Assembly (NCBI GenBank): GCA_031273515.1
Contig: JAISRU010000174.1
Location: forward strand, 1-5,369
Length of the DNA stretch: 5,369 nucleotides
Reading direction: 5' to 3'
DNA from: Bacteroidales bacterium
Lineage (GTDB): Bacteria; Bacteroidota; Bacteroidia; Bacteroidales; WCHB1-69
This document shows positions 1 through 5,001 of this stretch, piece by piece; the first letter of the stretch is position 1, and every line of letters begins with the position of its first letter. A program made the position numbers and the translations under genes. A model generated the notes under the pieces. That model was not told the DNA's origin. It did not search any database and saw only the letters and a list, made by a program, of their open reading frames with translations.

Positions 1-963
1 GACAAACGCTATCTCAACGACAATTCGTTTTCCGATAAGAAATTTGAAGATAGCTATCAAAAAACAGCCGCCGACGAATATATTCTGCAGGATACCTCTC
101 AATCGTACAGGGTGCTGAACCTGAGCGTCGATACATATAATGAAACGCATACATCGTATTTTCATAAGTCGATAGGAGGTTATCATCCTGCTAAACTGCG
201 GAAATATCAGGAATTGATCGATCACCGTATTGGAAGAGAGATGAACATTATTCGTTCGGTATTGCAGTCGAATCCGTCTGTTGAGGCTGTGCAGAATATG
301 TTCCTGCAAACGCCGACATTGAATATGCTCAATGCCAAATATATTATCTATGACCCGAATTATCCTCCTTTGATTAATCCGCATATCAATGGCAATGCGT
401 GGTTTATCGATACGGTAGAATTTGTTCCCGATGCAGATATGGAAATGGCGGCTTTACATCGAATTGATCCGCTGAAGACCGCCGTTGTGAATGAAAAGTT
501 TGCCGAGAAAGTGCACAACAAAACTTCTTCTGCAGATGAAAAGGATTTTGTCCGTTTGATTGAGTACAAACCGAATATGCTGACATATAAATCCGAATCT
601 TCTTCCAACCGGATTGCCGTCTTTTCGGAAATTTATTACGAACATGGATGGAAAGCATTTATCGACGGAAAACAAACCGATTATTTCCGAACAGACTGGA
701 TATTAAGAGCGATAAATGTTCCGGCAGGCAAACATGAGATTGTATTTCGATTTGAACCCGACGTCTATAATTCGCTGACGCTGACCGGTTCGATTGTTTC
801 TTTGGTCTTCCTGCTTGTTTTTATAGGTACGCTTGTTTATTTTATTTTACAATACGTCAAAAAGAACAAAACAGAACGGACCAACAATCCGCAGCAAAAA
901 CTGACGGTTAATACACAGACTTCAAAGATGAACACAGGCAAAAAAGGAAAAAACCGTCGGTAA
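1..963 (+). CDS. YfhO-family bacterial membrane protein, C-terminal part (5' truncated by window edge)
   Basis: The frame is open from base 1 to the TAA at 961-963, giving 320 residues of a larger protein; Bacteroidota YfhO proteins are usually around 800 residues with many membrane segments in the missing part. Visible here are the segments typical of the YfhO C-terminal half: SYFHKSIGGYHPAKLRKYQE (about residues 52-71), LNMLNAKYIIYDP (about 107-119), the NAWF motif (about 132-135), and the periplasmic beta-rich block with FSEIYYEHGWKAFIDGK (about 208-224) and VPAGKHEIVFRFEP. One hydrophobic helix follows at about 258-286, then a Lys/Arg/Asn-rich cytoplasmic tail of about 34 residues. The GTG at 112-114 is an internal Val codon, not a start. 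YfhO proteins resemble the lipid-linked glycosyltransferase (GT-C) fold and YfhO of Gram-positives is tied to teichoic acid glycosylation; the role in Bacteroidota is not settled. Family call is confident, substrate unknown. Confidence 0.9.
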   Translation, partial: DKRYLNDNSFSDKKFEDSYQKTAADEYILQDTSQSYRVLNLSVDTYNETHTSYFHKSIGGYHPAKLRKYQELIDHRIGREMNIIRSVLQSNPSVEAVQNMFLQTPTLNMLNAKYIIYDPNYPPLINPHINGNAWFIDTVEFVPDADMEMAALHRIDPLKTAVVNEKFAEKVHNKTSSADEKDFVRLIEYKPNMLTYKSESSSNRIAVFSEIYYEHGWKAFIDGKQTDYFRTDWILRAINVPAGKHEIVFRFEPDVYNSLTLTGSIVSLVFLLVFIGTLVYFILQYVKKNKTERTNNPQQKLTVNTQTSKMNTGKKGKNRR

Positions 964-1105
964 TTGAGAATTGATTGTGCCATTCGGATGATTATTGTCT
1001 TGAACTGTTTCGGCTACGCTCAATAACTATCTGATTAAATGATTATTTAGTGAACAAGTAGACGAGTGAACAAGTGGACAAGAAAGCGAAGAGAAGAGAA
1101 AAACA
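962..1105. repeat. Intergenic repeat mosaic A
   Basis: This gap contains no gene and is built from modules that recur elsewhere in the window. In order: AATTGAGAATTG (962-973), the exact inverted copy of 4539-4550; GCCATTCGGATGATTATT (979-996), similar to 4870-4888; TTGTCTTGAACTG (995-1007), the exact inverted copy of 4989-5001; a 38-bp block (1008-1045) matching 4825-4862 with one mismatch; and an 8-bp tandem array (1050-1081) that recurs at 4487-4518. The last 14 bases are purine-rich. The first module starts inside the stop codon of the YfhO gene. No promoter or terminator is evident. Confidence 0.75.
1047..1091 (+). repeat. Octamer tandem array, copy 1
   Basis: Four consecutive 8-mers, GTGAACAA, GTAGACGA, GTGAACAA and GTGGACAA, occupy 1050-1081. 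The whole 45-bp block, from TTAG through GCGAAG, recurs at 4484-4528 with two mismatches. Octamers 2, 3 and 4 are identical in the two copies, so the block was duplicated as a unit rather than expanded independently. Function unknown. Confidence 0.85.
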
Positions 1106-1161
1106 AAACTCCGAAGGAGTTTAATATGAATAACCCCCAATGAAGCGCAGCGATTGGGGGG
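1106..1161 (+). repeat. REP-like unit, left copy 1 (two hairpins)
   Basis: Hairpin A is a perfect 7-bp stem, AAACTCC (1106-1112) with GGAGTTT (1116-1122), around a GAA loop. An 11-base spacer ending GAATAA follows. Hairpin B then pairs CCCCCAAT (1134-1141) with ATTGGGGG (1153-1160) around an 11-base loop rich in GC. The same arrangement is found at 1185-1240 and, inverted, at 1797-1863. Confidence 0.85.
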
Positions 1162-1184
1162 ATAAGCGAAACGAAGTCGACATC

Positions 1185-1240
1185 GAACTCCGAAGGAGTT
1201 CAATATGAATAACCTCCCAATGAAGCGCAGCGATTGGGGA
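1185..1240 (+). repeat. REP-like unit, left copy 2 (two hairpins)
   Basis: This direct copy lies 79 bp downstream of copy 1. Hairpin A is GAACTCC (1185-1191), GAA, GGAGTTC (1195-1201); the outermost pair is G-C here but A-T in copy 1. Hairpin B pairs CCCAAT (1216-1221) with ATTGGG (1233-1238), plus one T-G wobble, around the same 11-base loop as copy 1. The 23-base linker between the copies (1162-1184) is purine-rich and not repeated elsewhere in the window. Confidence 0.85.
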
Positions 1241-1262
1241 ATAAAACGAAACAGTATCTTTC
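1234..1262 (+). promoter_or_regulatory. Possible transposase promoter overlapping REP hairpin B
   Basis: TATCTTTC at 1255-1262 matches the Bacteroidota -7 box TAnnTTTG in all but the last base. A TTG at 1234-1236, inside the right arm of hairpin B, is 18 bases upstream and could be the -33 box. The likely start codon is 46 bases downstream. The match is weak and short, so this is a tentative call. Confidence 0.3.
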
Positions 1263-1308
1263 CCTCAACTCCTGTCTGGATTGAATGGAAAATAAAAATA
1301 TATTTACT

Positions 1309-1776
1309 ATGTCTTATACTCGTATTCTTTATCACATCGTGCTACGCACAAAACATAGCGAAAAGTCCATTTCTCAGCAAAATGTGTCTTCGCTGTACAA
1401 ATATATATGGGGGATTATCAAAAATAAACGGGGTACGTTATACCGTATCAATGGACTTGAAGACCATGTGCATATCCTTTCCGACCTCCCTCCGACCATA
1501 GCGCTCTCTGATTATATCAAGGATATCAAGGTGGCAAGTTCGCTCCGGATGAAACAGTCGGGCGAATTTTCTCTGTTCAGAGCATGGAGCGAAGGGTATG
1601 CCGCTTTTACCTGTTCCTTTAAGGAGAGGGATACTTTAATCAACTACATTAAAAATCAGCAAGAACATCACAAAAAGGAAAGCCCGAAAGAAGAATTAAA
1701 GCGATTGTTCGCCGAACATGGTATTGAGTGGAACGAACGGTTTTTTCCTGAACAGTTCAACCCTCTTCGGGGTTGA
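1309..1776 (+). CDS. tnpA: IS200-like / REP-associated Y1 tyrosine transposase (HUH superfamily)
   Basis: The 155-residue protein has the length of single-domain IS200/IS605 TnpA proteins, which cut and rejoin single-stranded DNA at hairpins through a 5'-phosphotyrosine. The HUH metal-binding pair is H53-V54-H55 in INGLEDHVHIL. The catalytic tyrosine is Y113 in the helix NYIKNQQEHH, with Q117 four residues later as in IS608 TnpA. The N-terminal MSYTRILYHIVLRTK strand and the AWSEGYAAF segment (about 92-100) are also family-typical, and all catalytic residues are present. I chose the ATG at 1309 because homologues begin M-S-x-(T/I)-x-I-x-Y-H-I; an in-frame ATG at 1285 would add eight residues without family support. 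The last residues, FNPLRG, and the stop are encoded by a hairpin (1757-1776), an unusual ending. There is no tnpB. Flanking REP-like units suggest a RAYT, possibly domesticated, rather than a free insertion sequence. Confidence 0.88.
   Translation: MSYTRILYHIVLRTKHSEKSISQQNVSSLYKYIWGIIKNKRGTLYRINGLEDHVHILSDLPPTIALSDYIKDIKVASSLRMKQSGEFSLFRAWSEGYAAFTCSFKERDTLINYIKNQQEHHKKESPKEELKRLFAEHGIEWNERFFPEQFNPLRG
1757..1776. repeat. Hairpin covering the transposase stop codon
   Basis: TCAACCC (1757-1763) pairs perfectly with GGGTTGA (1770-1776) around the loop TCTTCG. Read on the opposite strand, the loop region contains CCGAAG, like the CCGAAGG core of hairpin A in the REP-like units, so it may be a degenerate member. 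The TGA at 1774-1776 is part of the stem. There is no T-run after it, so it is not a standard terminator. Confidence 0.7.
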
Positions 1777-1796
1777 GAGGAGAATGGACGCATTTA

Positions 1797-1863
1797 CCCC
1801 CAATCCTCCTCACTGCGTTTGGAGTTCATTGGGGGTTATTCACATTAAAGACCTTCGGTCTTT
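1797..1863 (-). repeat. REP-like unit, right copy (inverted), with possible terminator hairpin
   Basis: This is the left unit on the opposite strand. Hairpin B is CCCCCAAT (1797-1804) with ATTGGGGG (1828-1835), and here the interior is lengthened by a matching insertion that adds a second stem, CTCC (1806-1809) with GGAG (1821-1824). The spacer, read on the minus strand, is nearly identical to that of the left units. Hairpin A is AAAGACC (1847-1853), TTC, GGTCTTT (1857-1863). Followed by TTTTCTCC in the + direction, hairpin A could also serve as a weak intrinsic terminator for the transposase gene. Confidence 0.82.
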
Positions 1864-1899
1864 TCTCCTTCCTGCCCCACATGAGGTAAAAATTGTGTC

Positions 1900-1927
1900 T
1901 TGCGTATCGAAAAAAATGTTATCTTTG
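1900..1927 (+). promoter_or_regulatory. Bacteroidota-type promoter for the PLP enzyme gene
   Basis: TATCTTTG at 1920-1927 is a perfect match to the -7 consensus TAnnTTTG. A TTG at 1900-1902 is 17 bases upstream, slightly closer than the usual -33 spacing; another TTG at 1893-1895 is further than usual. The start codon lies 40 bases downstream of the -7 box. The -7 box is well supported, the -33 box only moderately. Confidence 0.7.
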
Positions 1928-1967
1928 CAATCTGTTTTAAATAAGACATAAACCAAACCAAAATATA

Positions 1968-3176
1968 ATGATGAAGAAATTTGATCCTGCAACAAAACTG
2001 CAGCAATTGGAACAATTTGGCGAATATGGAGAAGTAAATCCGTCGGTAACTGATGCGGCTACGTTTACCTTTATGCAGGCTCAGACAATGACCGATACTT
2101 TTTCCGGCGAAACGGAAGGATGTTTTTTATATTCTCGTCACTGGAATCCGAGTAATAAATACCTGTCCGATGCTTTGGCTGTCATGGAAGGGACGGAAGC
2201 GGCATGGGTTACAGGTTCGGGAATGTCGGCTATTACCTCCGCTTTGCTGCACGAGGTAAATTCGGGCGACCATATCCTTGCAAGTATGACCACTTACGGC
2301 GGAACATTCGCCTTTTTGAAAAATTATCTTCCGAAATTCAATGTTGAGGTAACTTTTGTCAATACGTCGAAGTTGGAAGATGTACAAAAAGCGCTTCGAC
2401 CCAATACCAAAGTTATCTATACCGAAACCGTTGCCAATCCGTTGCTGCAAGTGGCAAATATTCCCGAACTGAAAAAGCTGGCACAGACTGTCGGCGCAAA
2501 ATTAATCGTGGATAATACATTTACGCCCATGATTATCTCTCCTTATCTCTTGGGAGCAGATATTGTTGTGTACAGCATGACCAAATTTATCAATGGCAAA
2601 AACGATTGTGTTGCAGGCGCTATCTGTGGAGACGCCGACTATATCAACAGTCTGATTGACGTCAATAAAGGGACGGTTATGCTGCTCGGTCCTGTTTTAG
2701 ACCCTTTGCGTTCGTCCAATATTCTGAAGAATTTGTACACCCTGCATATCCGTATGAAACAGCACGGAGCAAATGCAATGTATCTGGCAAAACGTTTTGA
2801 AGAAATCGGTATAAAGGTGAAATATACGGGTTTGCCTTCTCATCCCGAATATGAATTGTTTAAATCAATGGCAAATGAGGACTTTGGTTTTGGCGGCGTT
2901 TTAACTGTCGATCTGGGAAAAGCAGAAGTCGCCAATGCTGTTATGGAAGAAATGCAACTCAGAGGAGTAGGTTATCTGGCAGTAAGTCTGGGCTATTTCA
3001 AGACCCTGTTCAGCAACAGTGGAAAAAGTACTTCTTCTGAAATACCCGAAACTATTCAACAGGAAATGGGTATGAGCGAGGGATTAATTCGCTTTTCGGT
3101 GGGATTGGATAATAATATCGAAAACACATTCAATATTATTTATGCCGTTTTGCAAGAGAAAGGGATACTGCATTAA
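1968..3176 (+). CDS. Cys/Met-metabolism PLP-dependent enzyme (trans-sulfuration family: gamma-lyase or O-acetylhomoserine sulfhydrylase type)
   Basis: A full-length 402-residue member of the fold-type I cystathionine gamma-synthase family, cytosolic enzymes acting on sulfur amino acids or O-acyl-homoserine. The PLP lysine is K206 in SMTKFINGK; phosphate contacts YSR (Y55, R57) come from the partner subunit; Y110 stacks on the cofactor; D182 in VDNTF binds the pyridine nitrogen; R375 in LIRFSVGL binds the substrate carboxylate. G83-S84-G85-M86 is the usual SGM phosphate-binding turn. Two points are odd. Methionine gamma-lyases have a catalytic Cys two residues after the stacking Tyr (YGC); here it is G112 (YGG). 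The usual G-H-S-D after the PLP lysine reads G-K-N-D (210-213). Automatic annotation as methionine gamma-lyase would therefore be unsafe, and the substrate stays open. Two adjacent ATGs (1968, 1971) are both possible. It has its own promoter; aroA follows after 60 bases in the same direction and may be co-transcribed. Confidence 0.9.
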   Translation: MMKKFDPATKLQQLEQFGEYGEVNPSVTDAATFTFMQAQTMTDTFSGETEGCFLYSRHWNPSNKYLSDALAVMEGTEAAWVTGSGMSAITSALLHEVNSGDHILASMTTYGGTFAFLKNYLPKFNVEVTFVNTSKLEDVQKALRPNTKVIYTETVANPLLQVANIPELKKLAQTVGAKLIVDNTFTPMIISPYLLGADIVVYSMTKFINGKNDCVAGAICGDADYINSLIDVNKGTVMLLGPVLDPLRSSNILKNLYTLHIRMKQHGANAMYLAKRFEEIGIKVKYTGLPSHPEYELFKSMANEDFGFGGVLTVDLGKAEVANAVMEEMQLRGVGYLAVSLGYFKTLFSNSGKSTSSEIPETIQQEMGMSEGLIRFSVGLDNNIENTFNIIYAVLQEKGILH

Positions 3177-3236
3177 CAAAAACGCTGTTGTGCATCAGGA
3201 TAAAGCGGATACGCTTCTTTGTATTTTTTGTATTCA

Positions 3237-4472
3237 ATGCAAATGAAACTGCTTCATATTTCCAGACCTCTGCGCAGACTGGAAGTTTTTGTGCCGGGTT
3301 CAAAGAGTATCAGCAACCGTTTGTTGATGTTGCAAAAAACGAGCGGTATCCCTTTTGAGATTTGCAATCTGTCGGAATCCGACGACACGAAATTACTGTC
3401 CCGTTTATTACCGCTTACAGACAATCCGTCTTACGGCGATCCGGTATGTCTTTGCTGCGAAAACTGCGGAACGGCATATCGGTTTTTGTGTGCTTGTCTG
3501 GCTTGCAGACAAGGAATATGGATATTGGAAGGAGATGAATACATGTACAAACGACCTGTCAAAGCGCTGGTAGATACGCTTATGGGAGCAGGAGCAGATA
3601 TTGTTTATCTTCGGCAGACAGGTTTTCCCCCGTTACAGATAAAGGGGAAACAACTGTATATGGATCGTTTGAAAATAAATTCCCGTCAAAGCAGTCAGTA
3701 TGTAAGCGCTTTATCTCTGATTTTGCCTTCATTGCAGCAGGATTGCCGAATAGAATTTTCGACCAATACCGCTTCTCTATCTTATATTGATATGACGATC
3801 GACTTAATGCAACAGGCAGGATTTTCCATTTTTCGCAAGGAAAATGTCCTTGTTTATCAGAATAAAGTCAGGACTGATGCACCTTCGTCATTCTTGGTGG
3901 AATACGACTGGTCGGCGGCGGCAGTCTGGTTTGTTTTAGCTGCTGTCGCCTCTCATGCGGACATTTTTATTCACGGATTACAAAAGAGTCGTCTGCAATC
4001 GGACGCCGTCATTGTCCAATGGATGCAAACGTTTGGCGTACAAACTCTTTATACCGAACAGGGAGTGCGGATTGTCAAAACAGAACATCGCCAACCGTCT
4101 TGTTTCATTGTCGATTGTAAAGACAATCCCGACCTTGTTCCTTATCTGGCGACACTTTGCGTCGGACTGAAACTGGAAGCAAGACTGAAAAATATCGGTA
4201 ATCTTTTGTTCAAAGAAACAAACCGCATCGAAGTACTGACGACAGAACTCGGAAAGATTGCCCTTGTAAGCTATATCGGAAAGGATATTGTGATTGAACC
4301 TTTCGCAGGTGAATTTCCTGATACGATTTGTTTTTCAAGTCATAACGATCATCGTATGGCAATGGCTTTCTCTGTATTGGCTTATTGCATCGAAAACGTA
4401 TATATTCACAATCCCGACTGTACCGCAAAATCCTATCCCAATTACTGGGAAAATTTTCTGTTATTTTCTTGA
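3237..4472 (+). CDS. aroA: 3-phosphoshikimate 1-carboxyvinyltransferase (EPSP synthase)
   Basis: This enzyme joins phosphoenolpyruvate to shikimate-3-phosphate, the sixth step of the shikimate pathway to aromatic amino acids, in the cytosol. The 411 residues span both inverse alpha/beta domains. Motifs, with E. coli equivalents: PGSKSISNR with K23, S24 and R28 (K22, S23, R27); NCGTAYRF with N76 and G78 (N94, G96); KRPV with R106 (R124); SSQ at 152-154 (S169-Q171); DNPD with D299 (D313); KETNR with K326 and E327 (K340, E341); DHRM with R373 (R386); K398 (K411). All catalytic residues are present, so it should be active. The fourth residue of KETDR is N329 instead of Asp. The N-terminal half is unusually Cys-rich (CLCCENC at about 71-77, CACLAC at 85-90). 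ATG 3237 or 3243 fits the usual 17-19 residues before PGSKS; an upstream TTG at 3219 is unlikely. The final Ser codon and TGA lie within a dispersed repeat. Confidence 0.95.
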   Translation: MQMKLLHISRPLRRLEVFVPGSKSISNRLLMLQKTSGIPFEICNLSESDDTKLLSRLLPLTDNPSYGDPVCLCCENCGTAYRFLCACLACRQGIWILEGDEYMYKRPVKALVDTLMGAGADIVYLRQTGFPPLQIKGKQLYMDRLKINSRQSSQYVSALSLILPSLQQDCRIEFSTNTASLSYIDMTIDLMQQAGFSIFRKENVLVYQNKVRTDAPSSFLVEYDWSAAAVWFVLAAVASHADIFIHGLQKSRLQSDAVIVQWMQTFGVQTLYTEQGVRIVKTEHRQPSCFIVDCKDNPDLVPYLATLCVGLKLEARLKNIGNLLFKETNRIEVLTTELGKIALVSYIGKDIVIEPFAGEFPDTICFSSHNDHRMAMAFSVLAYCIENVYIHNPDCTAKSYPNYWENFLLFS

Positions 4473-4563
4473 ACTCTGATTTATTAGTGGACAAGTAGAC
4501 GAGTGAACAAGTGGACAAGAACGCGAAGCGACGAATGGCAATTCTCAATTCTCAATTTTCAAT
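4467..4563. repeat. Intergenic repeat mosaic B
   Basis: This begins inside the aroA stop region with TCTTGAACTCTGATTTAT (4467-4484), one mismatch from the terminal module of the 4803-5001 element. The 45-bp octamer block follows (4484-4528), then GACGAATGGCAATTCTCAATT (about 4530-4550), whose reverse complement joins the CCATTCG and AATTGAGAATTG modules seen in mosaic A. A 7-bp tandem, CAATTCT, CAATTCT, CAATTTT, CAAT, fills 4539-4563. It ends nine bases before the -7 box of the next gene. Confidence 0.75.
4484..4528 (+). repeat. Octamer tandem array, copy 2
   Basis: Four 8-mers, GTGGACAA, GTAGACGA, GTGAACAA and GTGGACAA, occupy 4487-4518. The block matches 1047-1091 at 43 of 45 positions, in the same orientation. 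Confidence 0.85.
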
Positions 4564-4572
4564 AAAATATTG

Positions 4573-4580
4573 TATCTTTG
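4573..4580 (+). promoter_or_regulatory. Promoter -7 box of the 67-residue gene
   Basis: TATCTTTG followed by CA is a perfect TAnnTTTG box, identical to that of the PLP enzyme gene. The start codon is 27 bases downstream. The position expected for the -33 box falls inside the CAATTCT heptamer array, and no TTTG is present there. Confidence 0.65.
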
Positions 4581-4607
4581 CACCATAATATTTAAAAAGA
4601 AAATAAC

Positions 4608-4811
4608 ATGGCAAATCCTATTAAAGAAACACCTGTATTGTATGGCGAAGACGCGCGGCGGTTTGCCGAGCGCATTGAAAATCCAATTCCGGAAACACCG
4701 GAAAGAATGGAGGAAATGAGGCAGAATTACGCATCTTTTTTGGAGGCATTGGAAAGAGGACGTTCACGAAAAAAAGCAGGGAAAAATTGGTTGACAGGAG
4801 AATTGTCTTAA
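4608..4811 (+). CDS. Small conserved-looking protein of unknown function (67 residues)
   Basis: I believe this is a real gene: it has a perfect -7 box upstream, an A-rich leader ending AAAATAAC before ATG, and an acidic-then-basic composition typical of a small folded cytosolic protein. It has no signal peptide, membrane segment or cysteine. The N-terminus MANPIKETPVLYGEDARRFAERI is followed by a proline-rich turn (PIPETP, about 26-31), a helix of heptad-like charged residues (about 32-51) and a basic tail (RGRSRKKAGK, about 50-59). The opening resembles small Bacteroidota proteins I recall as uncharacterised, some of which look like antitoxins beside a toxin gene; that is memory, not a search. 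No toxin partner is next to it here, since the next gene is a separate acyltransferase. The last two codons before the stop (Leu-Ser) and the stop lie in the inverted-repeat element that follows, so the native C-terminus may have been replaced. Confidence 0.7.
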   Translation: MANPIKETPVLYGEDARRFAERIENPIPETPERMEEMRQNYASFLEALERGRSRKKAGKNWLTGELS

Positions 4812-5001
4812 ACTGTGATTTATATTTCGGCTACGCTCAATAACCATCTGATTAAATGATTAACATGATTGCCATTCGGGTGATTATTTTTAGCATACAG
4901 ATAAACACAGATTTTTCTTTCACAGAGAAGACAAAGAAGACACAGAGAAGAAGAAAATCATAGTCCATCAGATAAATCACATAAATCACAGTTCAAGACA
5001 A
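4803..5001. repeat. 199-bp repeat element with 21-bp terminal inverted repeats (mosaic C)
   Basis: The left end (4803-4823) and the right end (4981-5001) are inverted copies with one mismatch (A4810 against C4994), centred on GTCTTGAACTGTGATTTAT. Inside are the 38-bp block shared with 1008-1045 (4825-4862, one mismatch), the GCCATTCGG module (4870-4888), and a purine-rich tandem stretch built on CACAGAGAAGA (about 4921-4953), then ATAAATCAC repeated in tandem near the right end. No gene is encoded. The element overlaps the last codons and stop of the 67-residue gene and ends at the base before the next ATG. It looks like a MITE-like or large-hairpin intergenic repeat; mobility is not shown. 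Confidence 0.7.

Larger units (their letters stand above)
1106..1863 (+). mobile_element. IS200-like / RAYT-type cassette flanked by REP-like palindromes
   Basis: A Y1 HUH transposase gene is bracketed by palindromic units: two direct copies on the left (1106-1161 and 1185-1240) and one inverted copy on the right (1797-1863), plus a further hairpin over the end of the gene (1757-1776). There is no tnpB and there are no long terminal inverted repeats of the DDE-transposon kind. Known IS200/IS605 elements carry subterminal hairpins recognised by TnpA, and REP-associated tyrosine transposases (RAYTs) sit between inverted REP units. Multiple left copies and a lone transposase favour the RAYT/BIME reading, which is an inference. 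The outer boundaries are set by the outermost hairpins; true ends of a mobile unit cannot be fixed without an empty site. Confidence 0.7.

Noticed and set aside
1050..1081. Tandem octamers considered as a CRISPR or origin iteron array
   Set aside because: The units are 8 bp, contiguous and without spacers, and no cas, rep or dnaA genes or AT-rich unwinding region are nearby.
962..1105. Possible noncoding RNA or riboswitch downstream of the YfhO gene
   Set aside because: The gap is explained by repeat modules; no promoter, conserved riboswitch core or terminator is visible.
1027..1335. Minus-strand open frame of 102 codons over the left repeats
   Set aside because: It reads through REP units and intergenic repeats, has no family resemblance, and shares the peptide GVIHIK-x-LRSF with another false frame at 1718-1951 only because both translate the same REP unit.
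1205..1501. Plus-strand frame of 98 codons overlapping the transposase start
   Set aside because: It is out of frame with the HUH protein, begins inside a REP unit and shows no motif.
1718..1951. Plus-strand open frame of 77 codons after the transposase
   Set aside because: It overlaps the transposase end out of frame and then translates the inverted REP unit and the promoter of the next gene.
2127..2450. Minus-strand frame of 107 codons inside the PLP enzyme gene
   Set aside because: It is a shadow of a strongly supported gene in the opposite strand, with low-complexity odd composition and no start context.
3219..3236. TTG start for aroA extending it by six codons
   Set aside because: The added residues MYFLYS have no family support, and ATG codons at 3237 and 3243 give the usual distance to the PGSKS motif.
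4210..4548. Minus-strand frame of 112 codons over the aroA end
   Set aside because: It is antisense to conserved AroA motifs, starts in the octamer repeat and shows no recognisable domain.
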